Positions 1-33,778 of a stretch of 64,000 nt of DNA are shown in pieces (positions within the stretch are counted from its first letter, which is position 1; each line of letters opens with the position of its first letter). Both the position numbers and the translations under genes were made by a program. The notes beneath the pieces are model-generated. The model was not told the origin of the DNA, did no database searches, and saw nothing but the letters and a program-made list of their open reading frames with translations. Origin of the DNA: Osedax frankpressi (taxonomy: Eukaryota > Annelida > Polychaeta > Sabellida > Siboglinidae); contig OZ038313.1 of NCBI GenBank assembly GCA_964035775.1, positions 16,301,760-16,365,759 of the forward strand. The letters run 5' to 3'.

Positions 1-383
1 TTATCATATTTATCTAAGGGTATCTGTATACCCATATGATAATAAAGTCATAACATTTTTAATTTCATCAAATCTATATTACAATTTTACTTCACAAATC
101 ATGCTATATTGTTGATTTTATAATTAATAAGAATATTATAATTTATAATAAGTAATACATATTAAATTATTTATATGGATATCAATTTTTATTTTATTTA
201 TTCATAAATTGTATTGTTTATTTATTTGTTTAATATCATTTAATAAATTAAATAATAAATATTTTAATATTTATTAAGAAAATAAAATTAAAAACACTTT
301 AATTTAACTTGTTAAACTTGGTATGTTTCATATAAATAGAGTATAGTACTAATATTAAAACCGAAGATCAGCATAGTTTTCAT
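1..383. other. AT-rich flank upstream of the kinesin gene
   Basis: This is very AT-rich sequence with no convincing exon, repeat or element. It would hold distal 5' regulatory sequence of the kinesin gene, but I see no motif I can support beyond the TATA-like site that follows. Confidence 0.6.
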
Positions 384-391
384 TATAAATA
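384..391 (+). promoter_or_regulatory. TATA-like element of the kinesin gene
   Basis: TATAAATA lies about 72 bp before the kinesin start codon, followed by a switch from AT-rich to balanced sequence (CGAGCACGGCTAGC) that looks like the start of a 5' UTR. In such AT-rich DNA a TATA match is weak evidence by itself; the support is its spacing and the composition change just downstream. Confidence 0.35.
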
Positions 392-462
392 TATATTCCT
401 AGTAGCGAGCACGGCTAGCTGATCTGTACACACACATCTCACCATAGCCTGAAGTCTGCACT

Positions 463-22194
<21,732 letters not shown>

Positions 22195-22261
22195 GTGAAT
22201 TCCACGGTTAGCCAATTGTAGTCAATTGTAGAGAAATCTTATCAAACATATTATTTAGGAC

Positions 22262-22267
22262 AATAAA
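22262..22267 (+). terminator. Polyadenylation signal of the kinesin gene
   Basis: AATAAA lies 68 bp after the kinesin stop codon, followed by more AT-rich sequence. Position and hexamer fit a canonical cleavage/polyadenylation signal. Confidence 0.7.
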
Positions 22268-22375
22268 ACTAAAGATGCATTTTAATCAATTTGCATAACT
22301 CTTGTGTATTTCCACTCGATGCAGTTATTATTAAATGTGTTAACAAATTCATTAACAAGTTCATTAACAAGTTCA

Positions 22376-22570
22376 TTAATCAACGACCACTTCTACAGAT
22401 GCTAGAAATATTATAATTGCTTTTGCGATATTCATGCGATGACCTCTCACACTTCCTTGAATCCTTTTTTTCGAATGTTCTACATTTATCAATAGCCGTT
22501 CGATAGGATACAACCAGCAAATTACCACAAACACCGCAAATCTACTACCATATGTACCGTGAATGTCCAT
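22376..22570 (-). CDS. Candidate small ORF downstream of the orphan promoter island
   Basis: Open frame of 64 codons starting MDIHGTYGSRF and ending SVEVVVD. It has two hydrophobic stretches (FAVFVVICWLY and AKAIIIFLASVEVVV) around a basic middle (EHSKKRIQGSVRGHR). I recognise no family. It is listed because its ATG, in the context ACACATGG, falls just after a promoter-like island in the right orientation. A spliced alternative is possible: GTAATT after the first 15 codons could be a donor. It may equally be chance sequence between two converging genes. Confidence 0.25.
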   Translation of the reverse strand: MDIHGTYGSRFAVFVVICWLYPIERLLINVEHSKKRIQGSVRGHRMNIAKAIIIFLASVEVVVD

Positions 22571-22607
22571 GTGTATGTTTAGTGTTTATCAGTGTGCGTG
22601 ATACTAC

Positions 22608-22760
22608 AGCTTTTATTTGCGTATTTACATTGTTTTTACCCACGACGAACGCCCAAAGGGTTCAGGGTGGCGCGTGATTGGTCCATATCGCTGGCCCCGC
22701 CCCTAGTCGCTAGGCATACTCCCCGTCGGCGGTATTCTATCGACGTAGAGGCGGGGCAAT
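22608..22760 (-). promoter_or_regulatory. Orphan GC-box/CCAAT promoter-like island
   Basis: About 110 bp (22650-22760) of CpG-rich sequence in AT-rich surroundings, with AGGCGGGGC at 22749-22757, GGCCCCGCCCC at 22693-22703 and ATTGG at 22677-22681. Read on the minus strand the order is GC boxes, CCAAT, then AAATAAAAGC near 22610-22619 as a TATA-like site, then an ATG at 22570. It lies between the 3' ends of two convergent genes, where no promoter is expected. Confidence 0.45.
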
Positions 22761-22789
22761 CTCTTCCCCATGCTCCGATGTACAATTCA

Positions 22790-23374
22790 TAATGAATACA
22801 TGCATGTCATTATTACTCTATTGGTTTGCAGTGTTCCCAACAACTTCTAGCCACGAGGTTTTAGCCAATTGTATTTATTATCGATGCTTTGATATACGCT
22901 GAAGCTATGAAATACAAAACAAAAATAAACAATAAAACAATAAACACATTGTTTTTCATTTATTAATATCGGAAACTTGCTAAACAAATCATAATGTATA
23001 TGTGATACTAAAATATTCATATTCTATATATGAATTACGAACGTTATATTAATACATTGATGTATAAATAAAATATATATAACAGTATAAATTATATTAA
23101 ATTAATATTTCATATTTAAAATATAAATATTTTTTTAAACCTGAAAGCTGAGATTTAATATATTCTCCATACTAAAATATTAAAATAACTTAAAGATACT
23201 TGAAATCAATAATTATTAATGTTTTATGTGGAATGATAAAACAACACCTAATGTAATTCAAATTAAAATCAGTTAAATTCACAGCGAGTGCATGACTTGA
23301 TAGCACTATGAGAGTGACTTCTAATTAGATAATATCCTATATATTGTATGTATGGTGTGCCAAAGAAACACTGT
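22790..23374. other. Intergenic, 3' flanks of kinesin and BPL_N genes
   Basis: AT-rich with no exon. It presumably contains the 3' UTR of the minus-strand BPL_N gene; TTTATT (AATAAA on the minus strand) at 22959-22964 is one possible signal. Confidence 0.5.
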
Positions 23375-25846
23375 TTACATACTAGTCTGGATGTCGAGTG
23401 ATTTCAGTGAGTGGATTAAAAACTCCTTCCTAATGGCATCGGTTTCTTTCAGTTGTCGGCTTACATTTGGTAGAATATCGGGTGTATCATATTCATATTC
23501 TGCTAATGCAATAAAGCGTCAGAAGGTGTAAAAGATGAAGGATTGTAATTCGTAGTAATGGTGAACTGTGGAACTTAATTATGTGACGTGGATAATGGAA
23601 AGAATTTGTGGTCAGTTATTAGTGTAAGACATTGTATGGGGAGAGTAAAAGGTAATTGGAAAAACTTACATGAGGATATTGACTTAAATTAATTTAGGTG
23701 AATTTGTAGGTAAAATATCCATATACATCCATATATATAGTATATTTCTATATATAACTTATATATATATATATATATATACACTCTATATATATATATA
23801 TATATACTATATATCTAGACATCGATAATATATATGAAAAGTAGAGTTCTGACCGAAATGAACACCAGATAAGAAAGCTTTACCCTTTTGAACTTTGCAC
23901 AAAACTGCGGCTGTATTCCCGGTGTCTTTGTAGGTCGCTATGACGCGCGAGTCCGTACTGCTTAATAATGAATAAACGTATCGTGAATGCGTTAAAGCAG
24001 ATGATAAAGGGATGTCGCAACGCTAACCTGTCTTCGAGTGGAACAAATTTACCTCCCCCATTGTAGTAGCACCTAAAGTCGGCGTCTGTAAACAATACTT
24101 CATTGAAACACATTGTTTCAATTGTGTAAATTAACATGCGCTATTAATTAAGATAGAAAGGAATTCTCTAGATCATTTTGAAATATAAAAAGAATGGGAA
24201 GTAAATTCATGTTAGTTCAGTTTTTCACTATACCAAGAAACTAGCATTACTACCTTAGGAGATTAAATATGTTAACAATATTACAATGCAGTATAACTCT
24301 ATATTAGATTATACTACTATTTAGATGAGTGTACATTGTACAGTTGAATTAAACACATGGTATATATAACTTCGTGAATCAGAATTACTCTATGCTATAG
24401 AAGCACTAGTTGAGTGTTACCAGAATCAGCTACGGTTGATATTTGAACTGCTAATGATCCCACCTCGGAAGATGGCTTGTATCCACTAAATTCTGGTCCA
24501 ACGCAATCACCTACAGGAAGTCAAGTGTTTATTCATGCATTGATGAAGAGATGTATATTTTTACAATAAAAAATAGACATAGAATACAAATAGTTACAAA
24601 TTTTTAATTTTACAAATGAAATATATATATATGTATATATATTATATATATGTATAAAAGATACACTAGTGTGTTAAGATATAAAAGAAGAGTTTAGTAA
24701 ATCCTATGATATTGATTTGTAATTATAAAACACACTGTTATATTAATCACTATTGTATTAAATAAAATATGCTAAGTCTATAATAAAATTAATATTTGAA
24801 ATATTTTTACAATGTTAACAATTCAAGATGAATTATTCTCTTATATATCTTACAATGACCTTTAAAAAAGTGAAGCCACCTATCACCTATGACCTCATAC
24901 TTTCCGCCAATGTCGAAGATCACTCGATCACATGCAAAATATGCACCAGCGCAAATTCCTAGGTACCTGCCTCCGGTTTCCACATAGCGCCGTACCTTCG
25001 GTATAAGGTCAAAGGGGTCAGAGGTTATAAGATCAGAATACACTATATATGTTACTTATGAAGACTTGAATATTATATAAGATATTGAATATTCAATGTT
25101 GGCTCTAATAATTAATATCTTAATATATATAGCTTAATTTTATTTATAGCTTATTTTCTACATCGCCATAATTAACAAAATAATCTGATGAAATTTTATA
25201 CTAGTTATACCCAACAAAATGAATTATATTCCTACGAACAAATGGACTTACAAAAACTTCCACAACCACAAATAAAATTAAGATAAGTATCAGTCTGAAA
25301 TTGAATTTGACTATTTACGGCAATAAGTCGTAACCATACAACCCAGGAACCTTATTCATTGCATTCACTCCAAGAGATTCGATGTAACCTAAATCATATC
25401 CACCTCCGAATACAATGCAAAATACATCATCCAGATCTTTAACTATCGTATTAGTATATATATTAATTGGATTTTGAACCGATAACGTTAATAACTAATG
25501 CATGAAGTTTCTTTGAAGTTATTAATAGGGTTGTAATATCAACCTTTGAAGTATTCTGCATTTGCGGGAACAATGGCGTATAATTCGTGATCGACGATTT
25601 CATTTAGAGATTTTAACAAAGCATTTAAACTCTGAAAATTGTGAATAAATTATAATGTCTTAAATAAAAATGTCTCCTAAATTCAATTCATTAAAATACA
25701 TTAAATTTCTAGAATTTCACTATAAATTAGTTCCGAAGCATGTAAATATCTAATATTAGAAATAAGAATTATCATAATAAAACCTGCTGAGAGGCACCTC
25801 TATCATCATACACCAAAATGATCTTCTTTTCATCTCTATTCATCAT
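23375..25846 (-). CDS. Stand-alone BPL_N domain protein (class I amidotransferase-like), complete
   Basis: Eight exons on the minus strand: 25846-25784, 25631-25544, 25436-25335 (donor uncertain; 25351 is an alternative), 25042-24854, 24510-24421, 24085-24028, 23957-23854, 23502-23375. Phases agree and give 273 aa. An in-frame TAG two codons upstream fixes the start. Order of motifs fits the biotin-protein-ligase N-terminal family: IILVYDDRGAS near the N terminus, VFGGGYDLGY, RRYVETGGRYLGICAGAYFA with the nucleophile-elbow Cys, VGPEFSGYKPSSEVGS, CYYNGGGKFVP, RVIATYKDTGNTAAVLCKV, GKAFLSGVHF, and a C-terminal helix. In yeast-type BPL this domain precedes the ligase; here the frame ends with ATG TAA and no ligase follows. 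The substrate is unknown; the glutaminase-like fold is family knowledge and activity is inference. Confidence 0.85.
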
Positions 25847-26969
25847 ACACTAGTAAAATGTTTTTTAAAATTAGGTTATTGATTTTTTTCATGCTCTATA
25901 ATATTAGTACTATCTATTATTATGTTGTATCAAATATAATACAACATTTTAATATTAAAAACTATAAGTAAGGAGTTACAATATTAACTATATTTGCATA
26001 TTTATACGATATTAAAATAATTAATATACTATATTGATAAAATAATAATAGATAAGAATGATTCACTAAATCAAAGAGTTACAATATTATTTGAAAATAT
26101 AAATCTATGCGGCTAAAAACATAATTAAATTATATTTAATTATAAATTATGAAAATTAATGTATAAGTTATTTTATATAAATATATTATATAGTCTTATA
26201 TTAAATAAGCAAATTACATAAATTAATAACTTAAAATATCCGGATAATTAAAATTAAATTATAGTAATTGTGTTCACAAATACATATATTATTAGTACAA
26301 AGTTACTGATTGATAAAAACATAATCTAAAATTTTGAAAATTAAAAAGTATAAGAAATAACAATAATCATATATATGATATATATAAAATAGTGTAATAT
26401 ATTATAAAATATTTTAAATGGTAGTGATACAAAGGTTCGAGAATCAGTGATATTAAAAACTATATGTTTCATATATGGATATACATCGGAATAATTTAAT
26501 ACAAATATATAGATATAATGGATATTAAATATTAAAAAGCGAAACATATGCGTTGTCGTAAATATCTAAATATCTAAATATAGATAGGGAGTATATAAAA
26601 ATGTTTAAATTTATATATTTCCATAGTTAAAATATAATTAGTGTTGAAATATAAAAATTTGAGATTTTAAATATTCCCTATTCCCATCGCTTGCCATATT
26701 TAATATTTGTTTCAACATTTCATTACTTATAAGTATTTATAGATACTAGGATCATAACCAGCCAATAAAGGTAATACCGATCTTAATTCATTTCATAAAG
26801 AATACCAGGATAATGACATAATTATATTGTTTTTTAATACCATTTTATCTGAGCTTATATCATAAATTACCATTGGATCAGATGGAATTAAAGTTTTTAA
26901 TAGAACTAAAAATTTCAAAATATATCTACGAATAATTATATATTTGGGAAACATTGCCATACAAGCTTA

Positions 26970-27052
26970 TAAATACTAGTGTTTACCATATAGTGTAATA
27001 TCTCAAGAGGTAAATACTTGTGTTTACCATATAGTGTAATATCTCAAGAGGT
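26970..27052. repeat. Tandem duplication, 41-42 bp, two copies
   Basis: TAAATACTAGTGTTTACCAT and the following bases to CTCAAGAGG occur twice back to back with only one or two differences. It is immediately followed by an inverted repeat. Confidence 0.85.
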
Positions 27053-27072
27053 AAATGACAGTACCAGATTTC

Positions 27073-27141
27073 TTTATCCGATGAACATATGGGTTCATCC
27101 ATAGATTTACAATTTTTAAATGTATAGGTTCATCGGATAAA
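27073..27141. repeat. Inverted repeat with 14-bp perfect arms
   Basis: TTTATCCGATGAAC at 27073-27086 and its reverse complement GTTCATCGGATAAA at 27128-27141, with a 41-bp spacer that itself holds GGGTTCATCC. It could be a tiny MITE remnant or a structured RNA; nothing decides. Confidence 0.6.
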
Positions 27142-30100
27142 TGTGCACAGAGTTATTAGTTGGAAGAAGAACTATTATAGTCCCACTCTACTACTGCAAA
27201 GCATTACACGATAGCATGATAGCATTGGATGCGAATAAAATTCCCATATCCATATAAATGTATATGTAAATATGCTATTGAATTTAATCGTAAATATATT
27301 TAAAATATATTTGAAAACTTTTTATGATAAAATTAATATGCATTCCACTATTAAATATATCGTATATACTATATAATAATTATTATTTAGTTTAAATATA
27401 GTTTAAACATAATAAGCATATAATTATACTTGGTGTGTTGGTAATATATATATTAAAAGCTTATAAGCTTTTGATGTTAATATAATAATTAGTATAATTC
27501 AATAGCACATTATTATGTATATGCTAAAGTAGCATAGCTAACCCACTAAGATTAATAATTAATGCTCAGTTTTAAACAAAAGATGTTATTAAATAATTGT
27601 TAGTGTTTGAAATAAACGACAACTATAGAAAACAATACTTATTGAACATTGAACTATATTAGTCAGATTAAATGTCACTTCAAAATACCTATGACGTATT
27701 ACACTAAATATATATTTATGTTTGTTTTGGGATATATTGTATATTATACAATGTATAATGGTATATATCTTACAACGTGAATGACTTGCCATTGAGAATC
27801 ATAATTTTATATATTATTATCACATTTTGAAAGTTACTTATAAGTATATATATTATTTTAAAATAATATTGCATATGTTCATAGAGAAATATATTACATA
27901 CACAACGCTAATATTCTATTAATATGAGGTATAAGGCACATAGTTTTGTATTGTTATATAAAACCAATAATAAAAAATGAATATTTATAAGAAAATTACT
28001 TATTCTACAATTTATATATACATGATATATTAGTTTAAAGTTACAGATTAAAATAAATTTTCCATTTAACTAAATTTGATTTTTTATTATTTATACAGAC
28101 CAACTTAACTTATTATATTCGTATATTAATATTTTATATATTTATTACATACATTGTTAATACCATTTTATATCTAATTTGGATAGTAAACTAAATTGAT
28201 TCAATGAAAAGTACAAAATTTATAATTAAAAAATGTTATAAGTATCTTTTTGATATATTATTATTAAACCAATCCTTCAATCTATTATTTATCAATATTA
28301 CTACTGTATTACCTATAAACTCAAAATATTTTTACTAAAAAAATCTATTAATTTTGTATATAATTTGTATTATTTAGAGATATTATATTTAATTTATAAA
28401 TTTCATTGTAAAGTATATATCCTAATAAATAACTGTTTTATAGGTTATAACTATGAAAAAATTATTTTAATTTGTTAATATTTATACTTTATATGTTGAT
28501 TACATATTTTGATCAGATTTTTGAAATTTATAATGATGATCAGATTTTTAATTATTAGGTTTTTATAATATTATTTCTTATTTTATAAATTAATGTGTAT
28601 AATTTATTCTGTCTGGAAGAATTTTTATTATTTATTATTTAAGGATGTAAAATAAAAACGTGTTATCTATGACTGCAGACTTGGCATACGCCTATTATAT
28701 AATTAAATCATTAACGACATTTGTACTAGAAAAATAGATCCTAATTTTAGAAACCATTTATAAATTATTATAATTATAACATAATATAATTATGGTTATT
28801 ATCTATGGATAGCCGTATATGGTTGATTATATATTTAGTTATATTATTTAAATTTAAATTAATTTCATCCTTGTGTATACTGTTTCTTTGTATATCATAT
28901 TAGAATAATTGGATTTATGGGAGTTTGTAGAAGAGTATATGTTCTATTTCGTTATATTGCAACTGATTTAAGATCTAATAAGTGTAACACTACAAAAAGA
29001 GTTACTGCACTTTTAAAAATATTATTACAAATTTTTAATTTTAATATTAAAATTTGTATATGTATACAACATTTATAACAAATTATATAAATCTATATAT
29101 TAATTATTTTAAACTCACATTGATTTTTATATGATATTATTTTAAAATATAACTAAATATTATATAATCAAGGTCTCATTTCCTTTAAAATATCTATTTA
29201 ATTATTAAAATATTATTATATTAAATATTCCTTTAACTTAAAAGATAATTATTAAGATTCATATTACTAAATATCTAAATCATATCACTTATAACCGATA
29301 TGTGTATATATATCGTAATTAATACATTATAATGTATGAATTAATGTGGTAATATATTATAATTTTTAATATATTAAAATAATTATTGTAATATATTAAT
29401 CTAATTATTATGGCACGTTATATTATTTAATAAGACTGCCATGCTTCGATGATGCTACATATAAGGTAAACATTTAAATAATTATTCATATTTAGACATT
29501 CATCATTTTTTGTGGACATTGTCCACTTCATATTTATTATTGGGCTACTATTATATGAATCTAAGATTACATATTTAATAATACAATTTAAGATTAATGT
29601 AATAAAATACGCGCATGACAAAATAGTGTTTACTGTTTCTTATAACAGATAATAACTACAATAAGGTTATTAGATTGTATAATTGTACTACTCTTAGTGT
29701 ATTATCATATTGTATTTATATATATACAAATTAATTCATATTTTCTATATATTAAGATATATATTTAGAATCTCGTTTTTTTAAAGTTCTACGCTTATTA
29801 TTAAATATAAAATATACTGTTTTCTATTTATAATAAATAAGAAAATAATATATATTGAATAAAATGCAGGCAGACCCTTCAATATAACTAATATTTACAG
29901 CATTCTATGTATTTGTATTATTATTTCTTTCTATATAAATAAGAATTTTAAATAAAATAGAAATAGTGAAAATACTACATCCTATTATAACAATAATATT
30001 GTATTATAGTATTACTATATATTAATTATATAATGATGATTTTATTATATATTGTGCCATTTTTATTTGTTTAAATTATAATTATAATTATATTATTAAT

Positions 30101-30588
30101 CCTTAATTTAATATAATATAATGTTAGAAATATATTGCAATATATTTATAAATATATAAATGATTTTAATGCTAAATATAAATTACAAACTTACAAAAAA
30201 AATATAAGTTCTTTGGCATCGCTATATTATATATGCAGGTACTTGATGATTTTGGGCAAACATAACATTTAATGTAATTACAAATTTTAATATTTTATTA
30301 AATTTATATATATCTTATATATACAATATTATAAAATATATATATAATAATACAATATATAAATATATTATACAATAATATAAAACCAATTTTAATTAAA
30401 AATAAGGTAATTTAAAAAGGCTATTTTTTTAAATAACTTCATTTTTTTTTATCAAAAACTAAAATGTATGATAATAAATAATATTTTTACAATTTAAAAA
30501 ATATTTATTATATAATAATATAATTATTTGTATTGATTTCATGTACTACTTTGTTATCAATATAATAATTAATTTAATTATATGATAC

Positions 30589-30683
30589 CCAGCAAACAGT
30601 AATCTAATAGTTTTGTAAAATCATTTGATATACAGAAACAATTTAAACATGCAATAAAAATATATTAAATAATTGTTTGCTGG
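30589..30683. repeat. Short inverted-repeat element, about 95 bp
   Basis: CCAGCAAACA at 30589-30598 and TGTTTGCTGG at 30674-30683 enclose AT-rich sequence. This fits a very short MITE-like insertion about 170 bp upstream of the ZC3H10 start. No clear target-site duplication could be set by eye. Confidence 0.4.
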
Positions 30684-30765
30684 ATGTATATATCCATACT
30701 AATATTACTTCTTTATGCATTAGAATTCCTGCTAATATATGCATTTATCATATAAAACATCTCAA

Positions 30766-30853
30766 TAGCGAGCGAGCTTTCCGCATACAAGCAAGCCAGC
30801 TGCCGCCGCCGCCGCCACTTCTATCCGCCTAGAACGCACAATAAGCCGCAGTT
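30766..30853 (+). promoter_or_regulatory. 5' UTR / CpG-rich start region of ZC3H10
   Basis: Abrupt change to GC-rich sequence (AGCGAGCGAGC, CTGCCGCCGCCGCCGCCAC) directly before the start codon. No TATA box at a fixed distance stands out. This resembles a TATA-less housekeeping promoter and 5' UTR. Confidence 0.5.
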
Positions 30854-32421
30854 ATGTCTGGAGACAATGTGTGTCGCGATTTCACGCGCGGCGTATGCAC
30901 TCGTGGAGTACACTGTCGCTACTCGCACACTACTCCCGAGGGTACCACGGTCACGCCTCCCCGCACAAGCAAGCCAGAATTTTGCCATGATTTCCAGAAT
31001 GGTAATTGTACCAGGCAAAATTGTAGGTATATTCATTGCCAGCGCAATGAAGAAGGTACATATGTAGACCAGGTATGTATGTGATATCATCGGAGATTAG
31101 CTTAATAAATAAAACAGTGAACACACAGAAAAACATGATGATTTGTATAGTTGAATTTTTAGTGCACTTTTTTGGTATTTATATTTGATCAAAAATCTAG
31201 CATTTTTAGAGTATTGTTATTCATAAATCAATTTGCTATTTGGAAAATACACAATGTATTTTATTTCAACTATTCATAGTTTCATTAATTATAAACTCAA
31301 TAACTTAAATTTTAATATCAATATTCATTGTTAATTTTTTTATATGGATAAATTATTTGTGTATTAATTAAAATACCAATTATATTTCAAATTTCAGCAG
31401 GCAAATGAAATACCTATCTGTAAGGACTATTTGCAAAACCAATGCAGTCGTAGCAACTGTAAATACAGACATCCGGTGGAACCTGGCAATGTCTTTCCAA
31501 CTTTTCCTGAAAATATTCAATTCAATCCGAATAATTTCCAGCCTGGACCTATAAATCCACCTGTTCCATTTGAGGTTTGGTTAAGTAGTTATTACTTTGT
31601 ATACAATAGTTTAAAATACTAAAAATAAATAACATTTTTATGTGATTGAATTATATACATATATAATAATCAAATTTTATTATACTCCCACATCATTTAT
31701 ATTTTAGGATTTCAGTGCAGATGGATTCAATGGTAAGAGAAGGCGTATGGATTTTGGTAAGTCTAAATAATAATTGTAAATGCATATTGGTTCTCTTTTA
31801 AAAAAATCATTTGAAATTTTGATTGTTGGTATAATCAGTATTATTATTATGTCCATATTCTTTTAAAATGTAAGATTTCGTTTAAAGGAATGCCAAGAGG
31901 TAGTTTCGGTATTGCTCGAGGTGTTGGGCAAGTTATTCCACCTCCGATGGTTGCACGCAATATTCCAGGAGTAGACTCCCGGCAACTTCAAGATGATAAT
32001 AATGCTCTTCGTCGAAAACTAGAAGAACTAAAGAAACAGGTGACTTGTATAATAAAATTGAAATTATTTTATCTAGATTAATGTAATATTTGTTCATTAT
32101 ATTTAAATTAACTTAATTCCTTCGTTAGTCCTGATCTAGTTTAGACTACTAAAGATTTTTTATTTCTTACTACAAGCTTATCAAAGTGTACTTGATTTAC
32201 AGTTGTCTCACCTAACCGCCACCAACGAACTGCTATTGGAACAGAATGCCCGTCTCCGAAACGAAAAGATCATTCCACCTCAAGGTATCATGATCCCTGT
32301 GGTGTCTACCCCTGGTCCACCCCAAGATATGACCGTGCCAGTAGGTGTGCAGCCCCCTATTATCATGTCTCATGAGCAGAATAACCAACCCGTCATGGCT
32401 GGTGTTTTCAACATGCCCTAA
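30854..32421 (+). CDS. ZC3H10: ZC3H10-like triple CCCH zinc-finger RNA-binding protein, complete
   Basis: Five exons: 30854-31072, 31398-31574, 31708-31756, 31888-32039, 32203-32421; phases agree and give 271 aa (human ZC3H10 is longer, mainly in its C-terminal proline-rich part). Three CCCH fingers: CRDFTRGVCTRGVHCRYSH (C-x7-C-x5-C-x3-H), CHDFQNGNCTRQNCRYIH and CKDYLQNQCSRSNCKYRH (both C-x7-C-x4-C-x3-H). A basic stretch GKRRRMDFG follows. The coiled coil DNNALRRKLEELKKQLSHL, then ATNELLLEQNARLRN, is nearly the vertebrate ZC3H10 signature. Role by family: nuclear RNA binding. The exon 2 acceptor is a CAGCAG pair, allowing one optional Gln. Its 3' end faces a minus-strand gene. Confidence 0.93.
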
Positions 32422-32595
32422 TGAACCAATGCTGGAGAACTTTTAATTGTGTCCACTTTTACCATCCACAATTTCATTTATAATTCGAATGAAAAACATC
32501 TTTATTTCATAAATTACTAATATAGATATTTAGGCATTTTTATTCTATTTATAAATATTTATAAATATATGTTTATTATTTGTATATTAATGTAA

Positions 32596-32601
32596 AATAA
32601 A
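32596..32601 (+). terminator. Polyadenylation signal of ZC3H10
   Basis: AATAAA 175 bp after the stop codon. It lies only about 35 bp from the stop codon of the opposing minus-strand gene, so the two 3' UTRs must meet or overlap. Confidence 0.6.
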
Positions 32602-32635
32602 TTAAAAGTCTTTTATTTGTATCATTTGATGTATA

Positions 32636-33165
32636 TTAATATGGTATCACTGCTGTTTCAATTTCTAAGTAATTTGCCTCTTCTATGGTCTCTAGATCGC
32701 TACAATACCCGATACTCGTGGACCGTGTGATGTCAGATTTGATGCTCATCTTTGTTTGTGCTGAAACTTTCTTTATGAATATCTGCATATTAATTCATAT
32801 TATAAACCTGTTTAACTTTTTTATTGTAAACTAACATTGTTGTATTTTGATAAAACCACAGCAAATAAGATGACAATTAATGATACAGATGTTATCAGTG
32901 ATACAAATAGTCCTGTAAATAATTCAAACATAAACAGCATGTTTAAATAATTTATATATTCAAATTGTTATTAATGTTTTCCCAGAGTTTAATTTTACTT
33001 ACCAAGTAATGTATAATCCAATGCAGAGCCATCTTGCATTGTTAAATTAGATACAGTTATAACTTGATATGTTGTATCATGATGTATAGTTGATAACATT
33101 TTATATATTAAAATATAACTGGCTGAAACACGATTCCTTGGTTCAAGTGTCCACTTTCTAGATAA
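32636..33165 (-). CDS. 3' exons of a single-pass membrane protein (family not recognised)
   Basis: Three exons with matching phases: 33165-33003, 32912-32836, 32782-32636. Together they encode about 129 residues and a stop. The first has a beta-sandwich-like stretch with W, a YILIYKML strand and YQVITV, recalling the first half of a fibronectin type III fold but too short to be sure. The second is a membrane span (SLITSVSLIVILFAVVL) ending in SKYNN. The third is a cytosolic tail of 48 residues rich in Ser, Thr and acidic residues (TRSTSIGYCSDLETIEEANY). The 5' exons are not found with confidence; a piggyBac-type element lies next upstream. A possible exon is minus-strand 38404-38368 (FANNCLRQRPMDV). 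Antisense tail-to-tail with ZC3H10. Confidence 0.65.
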
Positions 33166-33778
33166 CTGCAAATATTTATTCAGCTGACAATCAACATGTT
33201 TTTATCAATTTACACTATTTATAAATACAATTCATTTATGATTAATAGTGTTTATTGTGTCCATATTAGAACAAATATATTCCTATAGGTATAATTAATT
33301 ATAAAATTAATTTATTTTAACTATATTTTCATAACTCGAATATTCTATGTGATATTACTTATTATATATGAATTTAATTAATCGATATACAAACATTAAA
33401 AAACAAGATTATTCGAGTGAGCCATAATATCTGAACATTTTTTAGATGTAAACTCTAATTAAAAATACTATATATTTTAAATTTATATATGTATTATTTA
33501 GCTCTTTTAAAGTATATAGTAATAGTATTATATTAGAAGGATTGTTTATCAATTAATTTTTGTGAACCAATAAATACGCTGTATAATAGTACCAGTAACT
33601 ATTTCAAATATGTGAGCATTATACCTGTAAGATGCCCAAAGATAATCAATTATGGTATGTTTCGCAAATATCTTTAAATGTATTATAAATAATTTGTTAT
33701 GTTAAATATGGTAATATTAAAAATATATCTAGTATTATTTGGGAGATGCTTATGATCCAAATAATAATACCTTATCGG
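33166..33778. other. AT-rich stretch between membrane-protein exon and transposon
   Basis: Probably intron of the minus-strand membrane-protein gene. I see no exon, repeat or element in it. Confidence 0.4.

Larger units (their letters stand above)
25847..30765. other. AT-rich intergenic desert
   Basis: About 4.9 kb of very AT-rich DNA. Read on both strands I find no exon-like block, transposon gene or RNA gene. Small structures inside are listed separately (41-bp duplication near 27.0 kb, hairpin at 27.1 kb, short inverted repeat at 30.6 kb). Confidence 0.6.

Noticed and set aside
22376-22800. Possible tRNA or snRNA in the GC-rich island
   Set aside because: No cloverleaf arms or A/B boxes in register, and no Sm-site/stem pattern that I could find.
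32836-33165. Calling the membrane protein a fibronectin type III receptor
   Set aside because: Only the first strands of such a fold can be argued; the domain is too short and its 5' exons are not found.
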